A stretch of DNA of 64,000 nt from NCBI RefSeq assembly GCF_000744095.1, contig NZ_JQLI01000008.1, positions 2,480,001 to 2,544,000 on the forward strand. The letters run 5' to 3'. The stretch's first letter is position 1. Every line of letters begins with the position of its first letter. Positions 26,389-38,277 of the stretch are shown here, piece by piece. Both the position numbers and the translations under genes were made by a program. The notes beneath the pieces are model-generated. The model had not been told where the DNA came from and did no database searches. It was given only the letters and a program-made list of their open reading frames with translations. The stretch is from Cupriavidus necator A5-1 (lineage in GTDB: Bacteria; Pseudomonadota; Gammaproteobacteria; Burkholderiales; Burkholderiaceae).

Positions 26389-26526
26389 GGGTTGCGCATT
26401 CCGGGCAGCGTGTTGGTGAGGGACCGGATGGCGCCAGGCGCCCGCATGCGCGGACGCACGCCTGCGAACCGGCTGTCGTGCCAGGCCGATTTTAACCGTG
26501 CAGTGCCCTGAGCCGGCAACCGTGCC

Positions 26527-26568
26527 CTGGCTTGAACACGCCCTGGTTTGGCACTAAGTTGGATTCAC
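26527..26568 (+). repeat. 42-bp dispersed repeat, copy A
   Basis: This 42-bp stretch recurs inverted at 40023-40064 with one mismatch (at 26538). It overlaps no recognised gene and lies just upstream of the SnoaL-like gene. Either an extragenic repeat family or ends of a former mobile segment. Confidence 0.85.
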
Positions 26569-26605
26569 ATCTGGGGCAATCCGCGTTTCCGAAGCAGGAG
26601 CAAAC

Positions 26606-26989
26606 ATGGCCACCGCACTTCCCGTCGTCAAGGCCGCCTACGACGCCTTCGGGCGCGGCGATGTCGCAGCCATTCTCGATCTCGTTGCCGACGACGTGGA
26701 CTGGAAGCTGCTGGGGCCGCCCGCAATCCCCTACGCCGGGCAGCGCAGTAGCAAGGATGAGGTGGCGCGCTTCTTCGCGGAGGTTGGGCAAGCGGACGAC
26801 ACGCAACTCTTCGAGCCGCGCGAGTTCATCGAGGCTGGCGAACACGTGACCGTGCTGGGCTTCGAACGGCTTATGACGCGGCCGCAAGGGAAACTGGTCG
26901 AAACCGACTGGATTCATGTCTTTACAGTTCGTGGCGGCAAGATCACGCGCTGGCGCGGTTGCTACGATACCGCTGCGCGCTTTCTGTAA
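26606..26989 (+). CDS. SnoaL-like nuclear transport factor 2-fold protein
   Basis: 127 residues with a single NTF2-like domain: VVKAAYDAFGRGDVAAILDLVADDVDWKLLG at the start and WIHVFTVRGGKITRWRGCYDTA at the end, the usual pattern of SnoaL-type ketosteroid-isomerase-like proteins. Members include enzymes and binding proteins, so no reaction can be assigned. AGGAG lies 8 nt before the ATG. It stands alone between a divergent LysR gene and a decayed sensor gene. Confidence 0.8.
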   Translation: MATALPVVKAAYDAFGRGDVAAILDLVADDVDWKLLGPPAIPYAGQRSSKDEVARFFAEVGQADDTQLFEPREFIEAGEHVTVLGFERLMTRPQGKLVETDWIHVFTVRGGKITRWRGCYDTAARFL

Positions 26990-27100
26990 GGCGCGGTGAC
27001 TGGAACGGCACCCGTCGTCGCACAGGCCGCCGCCAAGCCGCGATAATGATCATGAGCGGGCCAGTACACCGCGGATATTTATTCGCACACTGGAGACGAC

Positions 27101-29617
27101 GTGATCCATCTTGCGACAGCGGCGAACGAATCGGCTTCGAAGGCCTTCCCACTGGTGGACATCGGCGCTTCGGCTGGCGGACTTGAGGCGATTTCCGAAC
27201 TGATGGCGGAAATCCCCGCGGTCAGCGGGATGGCATTCCTGGTGGTACAGCATCTGGACCCCTCCCGGCCCAGCCTCCTTCCTGAAATCCTGGCCAAACG
27301 GGTGTCCATGCCGGTGCTGGAAGCCGTTGAAGGGATGATTGTCGAAGCCGACCACCTGTACGTCATTCCGGCAAACATGATCTGCGGGTCGCCGCCGTGA
27401 TGGCGGCGGGGGCGTCGACCGCGCCAGCGGAAGCCAGCTTGCGGCCGATCTTCCGCCTGCTTCGCAATGCCTGCTCGGTTTCACCCGCTACAAGCCCGGC
27501 ACCATCCAGCGCCGACTGTCGCGCCGCATGGCATTGCGGCAACTCATGTCGGTGGAGGACTACATCGCGGTGCTCGAATCCGATCCTGCAGAAACGCTGG
27601 CACTCGGCCGCGACCTGCTTATCCAGGTGACCCAGTTCTTCCGCGACCCGGAAACATTCGAAGCGCTGACCCAAACGGTGTTTCCCCGTCACGTGGCGGC
27701 CAACGAACCTGCTGGCTCGCTCAGGATCTGGGTACCCGGATGCTCGACAGGCGAGGAAGTCTATTCGATCGCGATATGTCTGATGGAATACCTGGGTGAG
27801 CGTGCGGCGACCATGCCGGTTCAGATCTTCGGCACCGACGTCAGCACGGAGGCGCTCGAGACCGCGCGCACCGGCAGGTACATCGAAAACATCGCGCGCA
27901 ATGTCTCGCCCGAGCGTCTGGCGCGGTTCTTTGTGCGCGACGGCGAGTATTACTGCGTCGACAAGGCGGTAAGAGAGCTCTGCACCTTCTCGCGCCACGA
28001 TGTGGTGAGCGATCCCCCATTCTCGCGGATGGACCTGGTGAGCTGCCGTAACCTGCTGATCTACCTGAGTGCGGCGGCGCAGCGAAGCGTGATGCCATTC
28101 CTTTCACTATGCGCTGAAGCCCGACGGCGTGCTGATGCTGGGACCTTCCGAGACGGTGGGCACTTTCCCGGAGCTCTTTGGCACCATCGGCGCAACGCCC
28201 GGTTTCAGACCAACGCCGAACGTACCATCGGCACCTGCCTCTATGCGCTGGGTGACGGACAGTGGAATATCCCGAGCCTGCGCGAGTTGCTGGAGAAGCT
28301 TCTGCCCCGGCGCATTCTCATACGGGATTTCCAGATCACGCATGATTTCCCGCGCATTGGCGCGCGCACGATGCGGCTGAACGCCGCACGCGTGATCGGG
28401 CGCGCGCATGCGCTGATCCTGCTGACCATGGAGGACATTACCCAGCACCAGCTCGCGGTGGAACGACTGGAAACGGCCGATCACCAGAAGGACGAGCTTC
28501 TTGCCATGCTGGCGCACGAATTGCGCAATCCCCTGGCGGCAATCGGCAATGGCCTGGAGGTCTGGGGTAGCGAGAACGTCGACCAGCAGACACAACAGCG
28601 TGCGCGGGCGGCGGCCAGGCGCCAGCTGGATCATGAGATCGGCCTGGTTAGCGACCTGCTGGACGTGTCGCGCATCACGCGCGGCATCATCAACCTCAAT
28701 GTAGCGCCCGTCGATCTGGCGCAGACCGTGCAACATGGCATTGCCACACTGCGCGCCGAAATCGACGCGCACCAGCACGAACTGGTGCTTTCCTTGCCTG
28801 CGTCTCAGGCCGTGGTGGTCGAAGGCGACGCCATGCGCCTCGAGCAGATCGTGACCAACCTGCTGGGCAACGCCATCAAGTACACGCCGCCTGGCGGCCG
28901 CATTGAAGTCTCGCTCGCACGCGATGGCGGCGAGGCGGTGCTGACGGCCGCCGACAACGGCATCGGCATGACAGCGGACTTCCTGCCCCGACCATCTTTA
29001 GCATCTTCGTGCAGGGCGACCGCTCGCTGGACCGCAAGTCCGCGGGTCTGGGGCTGGGGCTCGCACTGGTGCATCAGCTGGTTGAACTGCATCATGGGAC
29101 CGTGCAGGCTTCGAGCGATGGTCCTGGCCGCGGCAGCACGTTCGTGGTCCGGCTTCCCGCGCTGTCGCCGGCGATCGCGCTGCAACGCTCCGCCCAGGGC
29201 GTGGCACGAGCGGCCCCCCAAGCCGCTCCACAAAGGATTCTCGTGGTGGACGACAACGCCGATGCGGCCGAGAGCACGGCGATGGTATTAAGGCTCGAGG
29301 GGCACGAGGTGAAGGTCGAGGGCGACGGTCCGTCCGCCTTGGAAGTCGCGACGGAATTTCATCCGGACGTCATCCTGCTCGATATCGGGCTGCCGGACAT
29401 GGACGGCTACGAAGTCGCCCGGCGGCTGCGCGCGATGCCCGGCTGCGCCAATACCTTGCTGATCGCCCTTAGCGGATACGCCGGGAAAGACTATCTCGAC
29501 CATGCCAGACAGGCGGGTTTCGATCACCACCTGGTTAAACCTGCTGGCGTCACCCGGTTGAATCAGTTGATCTCGTCCGCTCGCAGCCCTCGACCTGGAG
29601 CTGGCAACGCATCGTAG
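27101..29617 (+). pseudogene. Decayed CheB-CheR-histidine kinase-receiver hybrid sensor gene
   Basis: Domain pieces lie in order but in changing frames. A CheB methylesterase N-terminus (GASAGGLEA, QHLDPS) runs from a GTG at 27101 with GGAGAC upstream and breaks off near 27390. A CheR methyltransferase follows (FTRYKPGTIQRRL, WVPGCSTGEEVYS, LVSCRNLLIYL), shifting frame near 27475 and again near 28107. A PAS remnant, HisKA (LAMLAHELRNPLAAIGNGLE) and HATPase (TNLLGNAIKYTPPGG) come next, with a shift near 28990. A receiver domain (ILVVDDNADAAES, DIGLPDMDGYEVA, HLVKP) ends it. Intact relatives are far longer, so internal deletions as well as frameshifts are present. Loss of function is inferred. 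Confidence 0.85.
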
Positions 29618-29845
29618 CGTTCAGGGCGCTACGCGATGTCCTCAGCGTAAACCCCAATGACATAACCGGCACATTGACAGTTTGCTGACAGCCTTCCGCG
29701 CCTAGAATCGGGCCCCTGGCTAGCTGGCCCGGCGACGAATGCCGGATTTGGACGCCGGCGCCCAGCCCAGGGATGAGAAACAGGGCCCCGCTGCCCCGGC
29801 GCATTGGCCGGCCAGCGAAACGCTCACTTCACGACAGGAAAGCAA

Positions 29846-30886
<1,041 letters not shown>

Positions 30887-30893
30887 CCCCCGC

Positions 30894-30922
30894 CCGGGCA
30901 GCAGGCGACGCCCGCTGCCCGG
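30894..30922 (+). terminator. Possible weak terminator or mRNA hairpin
   Basis: CCGGGCAGC and GCTGCCCGG are perfect 9-bp arms around an 11-nt loop, 7 bp after the dehydrogenase stop. No T tract follows, so it may shape the transcript into the carrier gene without ending it. Confidence 0.4.
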
Positions 30923-31115
30923 CGCCACAGTCTTGTCGGCGCGCCCCGCACGGGCAAGCGCGCAAGACTGCCACCCCCCACGGTCGTTCTGTTCCGCTGG
31001 CACGCCCTGCCGTGCCGGCCGGACCGACCACGCCTTTAACCTTGTGCGCCAGACGGACGCACGCACCCGCAAGCGCCCCCACGCGGCCTGACCGGCAAGA
31101 GAGATATAGAAGAAG

Positions 31116-32447
31116 ATGTTGACCCTGCTCGCCTACTCGATGGTGATCGTGTTCATGGCACTGATCATGACCAAGCGACTCTCCGCCATGGTGGCGCTGA
31201 TACTCGTTCCCATTGCCTTCGGCGCGATCGGCGGCTTCGGCCCGGAACTCGGGCCGATGATGCTGGACGGCGTCAAGAAGCTGGCGCCGACCGGCGTGAT
31301 GCTGATGTTCGCCATCCTGTATTTCGGCCTGATGATCGATGCCGGCCTGTTCGATCCGGTAGTGCGCGTGATCCTGAAGGTGGTGGGCGGCGATCCGGTC
31401 AAGATCATCGTCGGCACCTTCGTGCTGGCCGTATTCGTGTCGCTCGACGGCGACGGCTCGACCACCTATATGATCACCTGCGCCGCCATGCTCCCGCTCT
31501 ACAAGCGGCTGGGCATCAGCCGGCTGGTGCTGGCCTGCGTGATCATGATGGCGGGCGGGCTGATGAACATCCTGCCCTGGGGCGGCCCGACCGCACGCGC
31601 AGCCAGCGCGCTGGGGGTCGACGTGGGCTCGATCTTCGTGCCGATGATCCTGCCGATGGTCGTCACCGGCATGTGGGGCCTGTTCGTCGCCTTCCTGCTC
31701 GGCCGCCGCGAACGCAACCGGCTCGGCACCATCGCCCTGATGAGCGCGGGGTCTGGCCATGCCGGTCATTCGGACCATGCCGTGTCGGAGATTGCCGTCG
31801 GCGATCCCGGGATTGCACGGCCCAGGCTGCTGTGGTTCAACTTCCTGCTGACCATCGGGCTGATGGTGCTGCTGATCCTCGGCACTTTCCCGCTGCCTGC
31901 GCTGTTCATCGTGGCTTGCGCCATCGCGCTGATGGTCAACTACCCCACCCTGCACGAACAGAAGGAGCGGATCGGCGCGCATGCGGCCAATGTCGTGCCA
32001 GTTGTATCGCTGATCTTTGCCGCCGGCATCTTCGTCGGCATCCTGTCGGGCACCAAGATGGTCGACGCGATTGCAAACAGTGTCATCAGCGCCGTGCCCG
32101 ACTGGATGGGCCCGTACATGGCCCTCGTGACCGGTGCGCTGAGTATCCCGTTCACGTTCTTTATCTCGAACGACGCGTTCTACTTCGGCATCCTGCCGAT
32201 CCTTGCCAAGGCCGCCGCCGTCTATGGCATCGGGGCCGCCGAGATCGGACGGGCCTCGCTGATCGGCCAGCAGGTTCACCTGCTGAGCCCCCTGGTCGCA
32301 TCGACCTATTTGCTGGTCGGCCTGGCCGAAGTCGAGTTTGGCGACCACCAACGCTATACCCTGCTCTGGGCCCTGTCGGCGGCGTTTGTGATGATGCTGG
32401 CCACCGTTGCCTTCGGCGTGATCCCCGTCATCGGCCATGCGGCGTGA
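31116..32447 (+). CDS. CitMHS-family citrate (metal-citrate/H+) transporter
   Basis: 443 residues with about twelve membrane segments. CitMHS marks include the long N-terminal helices (LTLLAYSMVIVFMALIMTKRLS without gaps), SLDGDGSTTYMITCAAMLPLYKR, GGLMNILPWGGPTARAA and the conserved C-terminal SNDAFYFGILPILAKAA and GQQVHLLSPLVAS. The family takes up citrate complexed with Mg2+ or Ca2+ in symport with protons. The purine-rich AGAAGAAG sits directly before the ATG. It is 229 bp after the isocitrate-dehydrogenase-like gene on the same strand. Confidence 0.93.
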   Translation: MLTLLAYSMVIVFMALIMTKRLSAMVALILVPIAFGAIGGFGPELGPMMLDGVKKLAPTGVMLMFAILYFGLMIDAGLFDPVVRVILKVVGGDPVKIIVGTFVLAVFVSLDGDGSTTYMITCAAMLPLYKRLGISRLVLACVIMMAGGLMNILPWGGPTARAASALGVDVGSIFVPMILPMVVTGMWGLFVAFLLGRRERNRLGTIALMSAGSGHAGHSDHAVSEIAVGDPGIARPRLLWFNFLLTIGLMVLLILGTFPLPALFIVACAIALMVNYPTLHEQKERIGAHAANVVPVVSLIFAAGIFVGILSGTKMVDAIANSVISAVPDWMGPYMALVTGALSIPFTFFISNDAFYFGILPILAKAAAVYGIGAAEIGRASLIGQQVHLLSPLVASTYLLVGLAEVEFGDHQRYTLLWALSAAFVMMLATVAFGVIPVIGHAA

Positions 32448-32479
32448 GCGACACCTCGCATGCTATCCGGACCCGGGCA

Positions 32480-32723
32480 GTTCTGAAACACCGCAAGTCG
32501 AAAAGAACTTCCCTACTTTCTGCGCAGCACCTCCACCCCAGCCCTGCCGTTCCTGCCCAAGACACCGCTGACCTATCCCAGCGTGTCCGTGCAACGCATG
32601 TCCGGCGCCGGGACGTTCGACCTGGACAACTGGGCGAGCTACGATGGTGGTGTGGTCAGCTATAGCCTGTCGGTGACCAGCGGCGTGCTGACTTCCACCC
32701 AACCGGGCGGCGCGATCTATTGA
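32480..32723 (+). pseudogene. Possible 3' remnant of an unidentified gene
   Basis: Within the 366-bp gap after the citrate carrier, one frame reads as a coherent C-terminus (ELPYFLRSTSTPALPFLPKT, later SGAGTFDLDNWASYDGGVV, ending GGAIY-stop) with no start codon or ribosome binding site and a stop just upstream. Its Ser/Thr/Gly-rich beta-like character fits a secreted protein. I cannot name the family; chance is not excluded. Confidence 0.3.
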
Positions 32724-32813
32724 CGCAGCCAGGGCACGGCACGTCAAGGCTGATCCAGTCGCCCCCGAAGCCGGCGAGTATGGCGGGCTCCACCTGGGTC
32801 AACGGAGAGTGCG

Positions 32814-33695
32814 ATGGCAGACGACCTTGTCATTCGGAAGATGACGCGTGCAGAGTTGGACCAACTGGTCGGCTGGGCGGCACGCGAAGGCTGGAATCCC
32901 GGTCTTCACGACGCGGAACTGTTCTGGGCCACGGACCCCGATGCTTTCATCGCGGCGGACCTTGATGGAGAACTGATTGGCGGCGGGGCCATCACGTCTT
33001 ACGACGGGGAATTCGGCTTCATGGGTTTCTTTATCGTCCGCCCGGAGTTTCGCGGCCGGGGGCTGGGCAACGTGCTGTGGCATGCCCGCCGGGACCGACT
33101 CATTGCACGCCTGCGGCCCGGCGCAAGCATCGGACTGGACGGCGTATTCGCGATGCAGGATTACTATGCCAAGGGCGGCTTCGTCTTCTCGCATCGCAAT
33201 CTGCGCTTTCGTGCCGGGAGCCCGGATACCCCGGGCCATCCACTCACGCCGCCGTCAGACGATGAAAGCATCGTACCGCTGGGTGAGGTGGCGTTCGATC
33301 AGTTGCTTGACTACGACCGGACCTGCTTTCCCGCTGCACGCCCCGCTTTCCTGCAAGGCTGGACCCGGCAGCCCGATGCGCTTGCCCTGGGGTTCATGCG
33401 CCATGGCAAGCTGAGCGGATATGGTGTGGTGCGTCGCTGTGGAGACGGCTACAAGGTAGGACCGTTGTTCGCAGATGACGCCGAGGCAGCGGAAGTGCTC
33501 TACACGCGCCTGGCAGCGTTCGCGGCGGGTGGCCCCCTGTTTCTCGATGTACCGGAGAATCACCCGGCCGCCATGGCGCTTGCGCATCGGCACGGCATGA
33601 CGGAAGTATTCGGCTGCGCGCGCATGTATCTTGGGCCCGAGCCGGGCCTCGTACACGCGCGGATCTTCGGCATCACGACCTTCGAGCTGGGATGA
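32814..33695 (+). CDS. GNAT-family acetyltransferase
   Basis: 293 residues. The N-terminal GNAT domain has the acetyl-CoA loop RGRGLGNVLW after the central strand FGFMGFFIVRPEF. A second, weaker GNAT-like half follows (SGYGVVRRCGDGYKVGPLFADDAEAAEVL, PLFLDVPENHPAAMALA), the arrangement seen in tandem-GNAT YitH/DUF1248-like proteins. GGAG precedes the ATG. Its TGA overlaps the start of the deacetylase gene (ATGA), so the two are translationally coupled and probably act on related small molecules. The acceptor is unknown. Confidence 0.88.
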   Translation: MADDLVIRKMTRAELDQLVGWAAREGWNPGLHDAELFWATDPDAFIAADLDGELIGGGAITSYDGEFGFMGFFIVRPEFRGRGLGNVLWHARRDRLIARLRPGASIGLDGVFAMQDYYAKGGFVFSHRNLRFRAGSPDTPGHPLTPPSDDESIVPLGEVAFDQLLDYDRTCFPAARPAFLQGWTRQPDALALGFMRHGKLSGYGVVRRCGDGYKVGPLFADDAEAAEVLYTRLAAFAAGGPLFLDVPENHPAAMALAHRHGMTEVFGCARMYLGPEPGLVHARIFGITTFELG

Positions 33696-34588
33696 TGCCA
33701 GGACGCGACCTGACCGGCTACGCAAGCTCCCCGCCCCATCCGCACTGGCCTGGTGCCGCGCGTGTGGCGGTACAGTTTGTGCTGAATATCGAGGAAGGCG
33801 CGGAATCCTGCATACTCAACGGCGATCCCCGTTCCGAATCGTATCTGCACGAACTGCCCGGCCGGCCGTCGCGCGAGGCAGAGCGCGACTGGAGTGTCGA
33901 GAGCATGTATGAGTACGGTGCGCGCGCGGGCGTCTGGCGCCTGCTGGACCTGTTCGGCGAGCGTGGCCTGCCACTGACCGCTTTCGCTGTGGGTCGCGCC
34001 CTCGAGCTCAATCCGCAAGTCGGGCAAGCGCTCAGCGCCGCGGGACACGAAGTGGCGGGGCATGGCTACCGCTGGCTTGACTACCGGGACGTGCCGGAAG
34101 ACGAGGAGCGGCGCCATATCCGCCTGACGACCGAGGCCATCGAGCGGATCTGCGGCAGGCGCCCGGTGGGGTGGTACATGGGGCGGGTCAGCCACAATAC
34201 CCGGCGCCTGATCCATGAAGAAGGCGGGTTCCTCTACAGCTCCGATGCCTACAATGATGACCTGCCCTACTGGCTGCCTGGATCGCCGCCGCAGCTCGTG
34301 ATTCCCTATACCCTGGTCAACAACGACGCACGCTATCTGCTGCCTGATGGCTTTGCCTCAGGGGAGGATTTCTACCGTACGCTTCGGGACGCGTTCGAGC
34401 AGCTCTGGCACGAGGGTGCGCAAAGGCCGAAGATGATGAGCGTCGGACTGCATGCCCGCATCAGCGGCCACCCCGCGCGTGCCATCGCGCTTGCGCGTTT
34501 TCTTGACTACGTGCGGGGTCATGACGGCGTGTGGATCTGCCGGCGAGAAGACATCGCCAGGCACTGGATTGCGGAGCACCCCGCCTAG
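33692..34588 (+). CDS. Polysaccharide deacetylase family protein, PuuE/allantoinase-like
   Basis: 298 residues of the NodB-homology carbohydrate esterase 4 fold, in the PuuE-like branch: VAVQFVLNIEEGAES (usual Asp replaced), LPLTAFAVGRALE, GHEVAGHGYRWLDYRDV and LHARISGHPARAIALARFLDYV. PuuE-type members hydrolyse cyclic ureides such as allantoin rather than sugars. Its start overlaps the stop of the GNAT gene by 4 bp. No other purine-catabolism gene is adjacent, so the substrate is uncertain. Confidence 0.87.
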   Translation: MMPGRDLTGYASSPPHPHWPGAARVAVQFVLNIEEGAESCILNGDPRSESYLHELPGRPSREAERDWSVESMYEYGARAGVWRLLDLFGERGLPLTAFAVGRALELNPQVGQALSAAGHEVAGHGYRWLDYRDVPEDEERRHIRLTTEAIERICGRRPVGWYMGRVSHNTRRLIHEEGGFLYSSDAYNDDLPYWLPGSPPQLVIPYTLVNNDARYLLPDGFASGEDFYRTLRDAFEQLWHEGAQRPKMMSVGLHARISGHPARAIALARFLDYVRGHDGVWICRREDIARHWIAEHPA

Positions 34589-34605
34589 AGGCCGCCGGCC
34601 TGCAG

Positions 34606-36783
34606 CTACCCGCTGAACGGCAGGCTGCGATGCCGCTTGCCGGTTAGCGCCGCGACCGCGTTGGCCAATGCGGGCGCAATCGGCGGCACTGCCGTCTCGC
34701 CAATGCCGGTCGGCGGATCGGCCGACGGTACCACATGCACCGAGATCTGCGGCGGCAGGTCCGCATGCGTGGCCAGCCGGTAGTCGTTCCAGTTGCCTTG
34801 CTGCACCACGCCGTCCTTCAGCGTGATCTGCGCGCCGGGCAGCGTGGTGCCCAGCCCCATCATTAGGCCGCCCTGGACCTGCGCCTCGATCGTGCGCGGG
34901 TTGATTGGCATATTGCAGTGGACAGCCGCTGTCACCCGGTGCACGACGGGCTGGCCGCCGCGCATCGAGGCCTCGACGATGTACGCGACCACGGTGTCGA
35001 ACGATTCGTGCACCGCCACACCCCAGGCACGCCCGGCCGCCAGGCGCCGCTTGCCGTAGCCCGAGCGCTCGACCGCCAGGTCCAGTGCCGCGAGGTGACG
35101 CTTGTGCTCGCGCAGCAGCGTGCGGCGGTATGCCACCGGATCGAGCCCGCCCGCGCGCGCCAGTTCATCGACCAGGGTCTCCATCACGAACGCCGTGTGC
35201 GTGTGCCCCACGGAGCGCCACCACAACACTGGCACGTTGACCTTGGGATGATGGATCTCGAGCGCGATCGGGAACGGATAGACACTGTCGCCCACGCCCT
35301 CGACCATCGTCGAGTCAACCCCGTTCTTGACGGTGAAGGCCTCGAACGGGGTGCCGCCGGTAATGGACTGGCCGACGATCACGTGCTTCCACGCCAGCAC
35401 CCTGCCCTTGCCGTCGTGGCCGATTTCGACGCGGTGCAGGTGCATCGGGCGGTAGTAGCCGCCGCGCACGTCGTCCTCGCGCGTCCATATCATCTTGATC
35501 GGCTCGCGGCGGCCGGCCGCATACCGCGCCTTGGCCACCTGCGCGGCCTCGAACAGGTAGTCGGACGTCGGCACGGCACGCCGGCCGAAGCCGCCGCCGG
35601 CCATCATAGTGTTGAACGTCACCTGTTCCGGCTTCAGGCCGAGCACGGCAGCCACCGCCGCCTGGTCGACCGTCTGGAACTGCGAGCCAGCCCATACGGT
35701 GCATTGGTTGCCGCGGAAGTCGATGGTGCAGTTGAGTGGCTCCATCGGCGTGTGCGCCAGGTACGGGAAGGTGTACTCGGCCGTGATCTTGCGCGGTGCG
35801 GTGGCAAGCGCCGAGGTGTCTGCCGCTTTGGCCTGTACCCCCGGCTGCGTCGCCAGCTCGCGGTAGCGTGCCAGCAGCGCGTCGCTGTCCGCCTTCTCGA
35901 CGCCGCTGGTGTCCCACTCCACCTGCAGCAGCTCGCGCGCCGTGCGCGCCGGCCAGAAGCCATTGGCCACGATCGCCAACCCGGACGCGCCACCGACCAG
36001 CGGCACCTGGTAGACCTCTTCCACGCCGGCGATGGCTTTCGCGCCCGTGGCGTCGAAGCGCGCGACTTTGGCGCCGAACACCCGCGGATGCACCATGACC
36101 ACGGTGCGCATGCCGGGCAGCATCATGTCGATGCCGAACTGCTGCCTGCCCGTGGACTTGTCGCGCGCATCGAGCCGGCCGGTCGGCTTGCCAATAAGCC
36201 TGAACTGCTGCGGCGACTTCAGCTGCACGCTCGCCGGCACCGGCTCGGCCAGGGCCGCGGCGGCCAGCTCGCCGTAGGTGGCACGGCGGCCGTCGGGCGC
36301 GCTCACCACGCCGGCCTCGGCGTTCAGCTGCCCGGCCGGGACACCGAAACGCTTCGCCGCCGCCGCGAGCAGCATCGCGCGCATGCGCGCGCCGACCTCG
36401 CGGTATTGCGTCCACGAGTTCTTCATGCTGGTCGAGCCGCCGACCATCTGGATATGGAAGACCGGATCCTTGTAGGCCTCGCCGGCCGGGGCCAGCTGGC
36501 AGCGCACCTTGCTCCAGTCCGCGTCCAGTTCCTCGGCCACCAGCATCGGCAGTGCCGTCTGCACGCCCTGTCCGAACTCGAGCTTGCCGATGGTGACCGT
36601 CACCGTACCGTCGGCGTCGATACTGACGAAGGCCGACGGCTGCACCGGGGGCTTGGGCGGTTCGCCACCCCCCGCCGTCTGCGCGCCAAGGGGAACCGCA
36701 CAAAGCGCAAAGCCGGAGCCGACGCTCAGTTTCAGGAACGTCCGCCGGTCGATGCCGCCGCTTGCCTGCTGCATGAGTCTCAT
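34606..36783 (-). CDS. Molybdopterin-binding aldehyde/isoquinoline oxidoreductase large subunit (IorB-like)
   Basis: 725 residues. A Tat signal (DRRTFLKLSVGSGFALCAVP) marks it for folded export. The xanthine-oxidase-fold follows, with GKLEFGQGVQTALPMLVAEELD, MAGGGFGRRAVPTSDY and the catalytic glutamate in TGIGETAVPPIAPALANAV. The family hydroxylates aldehydes or N-heterocycles using Mo-cytosine dinucleotide. GAGGGG precedes the ATG at 36783. It is last in a three-gene operon (cytochrome c, 2Fe-2S, Mo subunit); electrons would flow through the 2Fe-2S subunit to the haem subunit. The substrate is unknown. Confidence 0.93.
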   Translation of the reverse strand: MRLMQQASGGIDRRTFLKLSVGSGFALCAVPLGAQTAGGGEPPKPPVQPSAFVSIDADGTVTVTIGKLEFGQGVQTALPMLVAEELDADWSKVRCQLAPAGEAYKDPVFHIQMVGGSTSMKNSWTQYREVGARMRAMLLAAAAKRFGVPAGQLNAEAGVVSAPDGRRATYGELAAAALAEPVPASVQLKSPQQFRLIGKPTGRLDARDKSTGRQQFGIDMMLPGMRTVVMVHPRVFGAKVARFDATGAKAIAGVEEVYQVPLVGGASGLAIVANGFWPARTARELLQVEWDTSGVEKADSDALLARYRELATQPGVQAKAADTSALATAPRKITAEYTFPYLAHTPMEPLNCTIDFRGNQCTVWAGSQFQTVDQAAVAAVLGLKPEQVTFNTMMAGGGFGRRAVPTSDYLFEAAQVAKARYAAGRREPIKMIWTREDDVRGGYYRPMHLHRVEIGHDGKGRVLAWKHVIVGQSITGGTPFEAFTVKNGVDSTMVEGVGDSVYPFPIALEIHHPKVNVPVLWWRSVGHTHTAFVMETLVDELARAGGLDPVAYRRTLLREHKRHLAALDLAVERSGYGKRRLAAGRAWGVAVHESFDTVVAYIVEASMRGGQPVVHRVTAAVHCNMPINPRTIEAQVQGGLMMGLGTTLPGAQITLKDGVVQQGNWNDYRLATHADLPPQISVHVVPSADPPTGIGETAVPPIAPALANAVAALTGKRHRSLPFSG

Positions 36784-36792
36784 GGCATCCCC

Positions 36793-37247
<455 letters not shown>

Positions 37248-37251
<4 letters not shown>

Positions 37252-38021
37252 GGTTGGCTCCTGGGGCTCACGTGCGTCATGTTGGCAAGGGCGCCCGATC
37301 CGGCAATGTCGCGCAGGTTTCTCAAGAATGCTTCGTCCGCCGCGGCGCGCGTGCTTCCGACCGAGGTGCGCAGCGGCTCGCGCGTATCGCATGGCGCGCC
37401 ATTGCGAATCCACACGCGCACCTGTTCGTCGAACGCGGGCTTGGCGAGCGGCGGCAATTCACGCCCCGGCCCCGGCTGCCAGCCCCAGGCCACGAGGTGG
37501 TCGGTCACCATGTGTTCTTCGAGCATCGCGAGCGAACGGCCCCCGTTGGTCTTGGGGTCGCGGAACACCTTGCACAGCGCTGGTCCCGACAGGCCCAGCC
37601 ATGACATCTTCATCTTCGCCGGCGGCATGTGCCAGCCCGGCTGGCCGTCGCTTTCCAGCCCCGGCGGCGCATGCGCAAGCGGGCTGTTCTGCGTGGCATG
37701 GCAGGTAGCGCATTGCAGCGGCGGCACGCCCTTGCCGTCGACGCCACGCTGCACGGGTGGGAAGTGCACCCGCTTGGCATCGCCCTGCAGCGGGCCGTCC
37801 GGCACGTGGCAATTCAGGCAGCGTGCATGCAGCAGCACGCGCTCGATCTGCGCGAAGGCCTGCAGGCCGGCGCTGCGGTCCGGCGTGGGTGACACATGCG
37901 TGGGCTGGAACGTGCCGCCGGGGTCTGCCGCGGAGGCGAGCGCCGGAAGTGCCAGGGCACATGCCAGCGCCAGCCGGCGCAGCGCAACGACGAGGGGATC
38001 TGTGCGAGCGATATTTCCCAT
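37248..38021 (-). CDS. Exported dihaem c-type cytochrome-like protein
   Basis: 257 residues. A signal peptide (LACALALPALASA) precedes two CXXCH haem sites, CLNCH and CATCH. A third Cys pair is absent; methionines in HMPPAKMKMSW may be axial ligands. Strong AAGGAGGA supports the ATG at 38021. It heads the operon with the 2Fe-2S and Mo subunits and is the natural periplasmic electron acceptor for that enzyme, analogous to the fused cytochrome domains of nicotinate dehydrogenase. The frame is open far upstream without a start of similar quality. Confidence 0.88.
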
Positions 38022-38277
38022 GGATCCTCCTTCATCGCCATGCCTTGTTGTAGTGCCTGATGCGATCCCTGGCAAGAGGCGCTCCCGCCATTGCATCCCG
38101 CAGGGCTGCGCGTACTTGCAGCGCAAGTTTCCATCGAGCACGCCCCGGCACGGCCGTTTGAAGGGACTGAGGATTTCAACTATCCTGACCTGTTCCTGGT
38201 GCCAGCGTTCACCGCCGTCGCGGCTGCCCCGGCTTCGAGGCTGTGTGGCTCCAACCATTCCTTCAAGGAGGAAGGCG

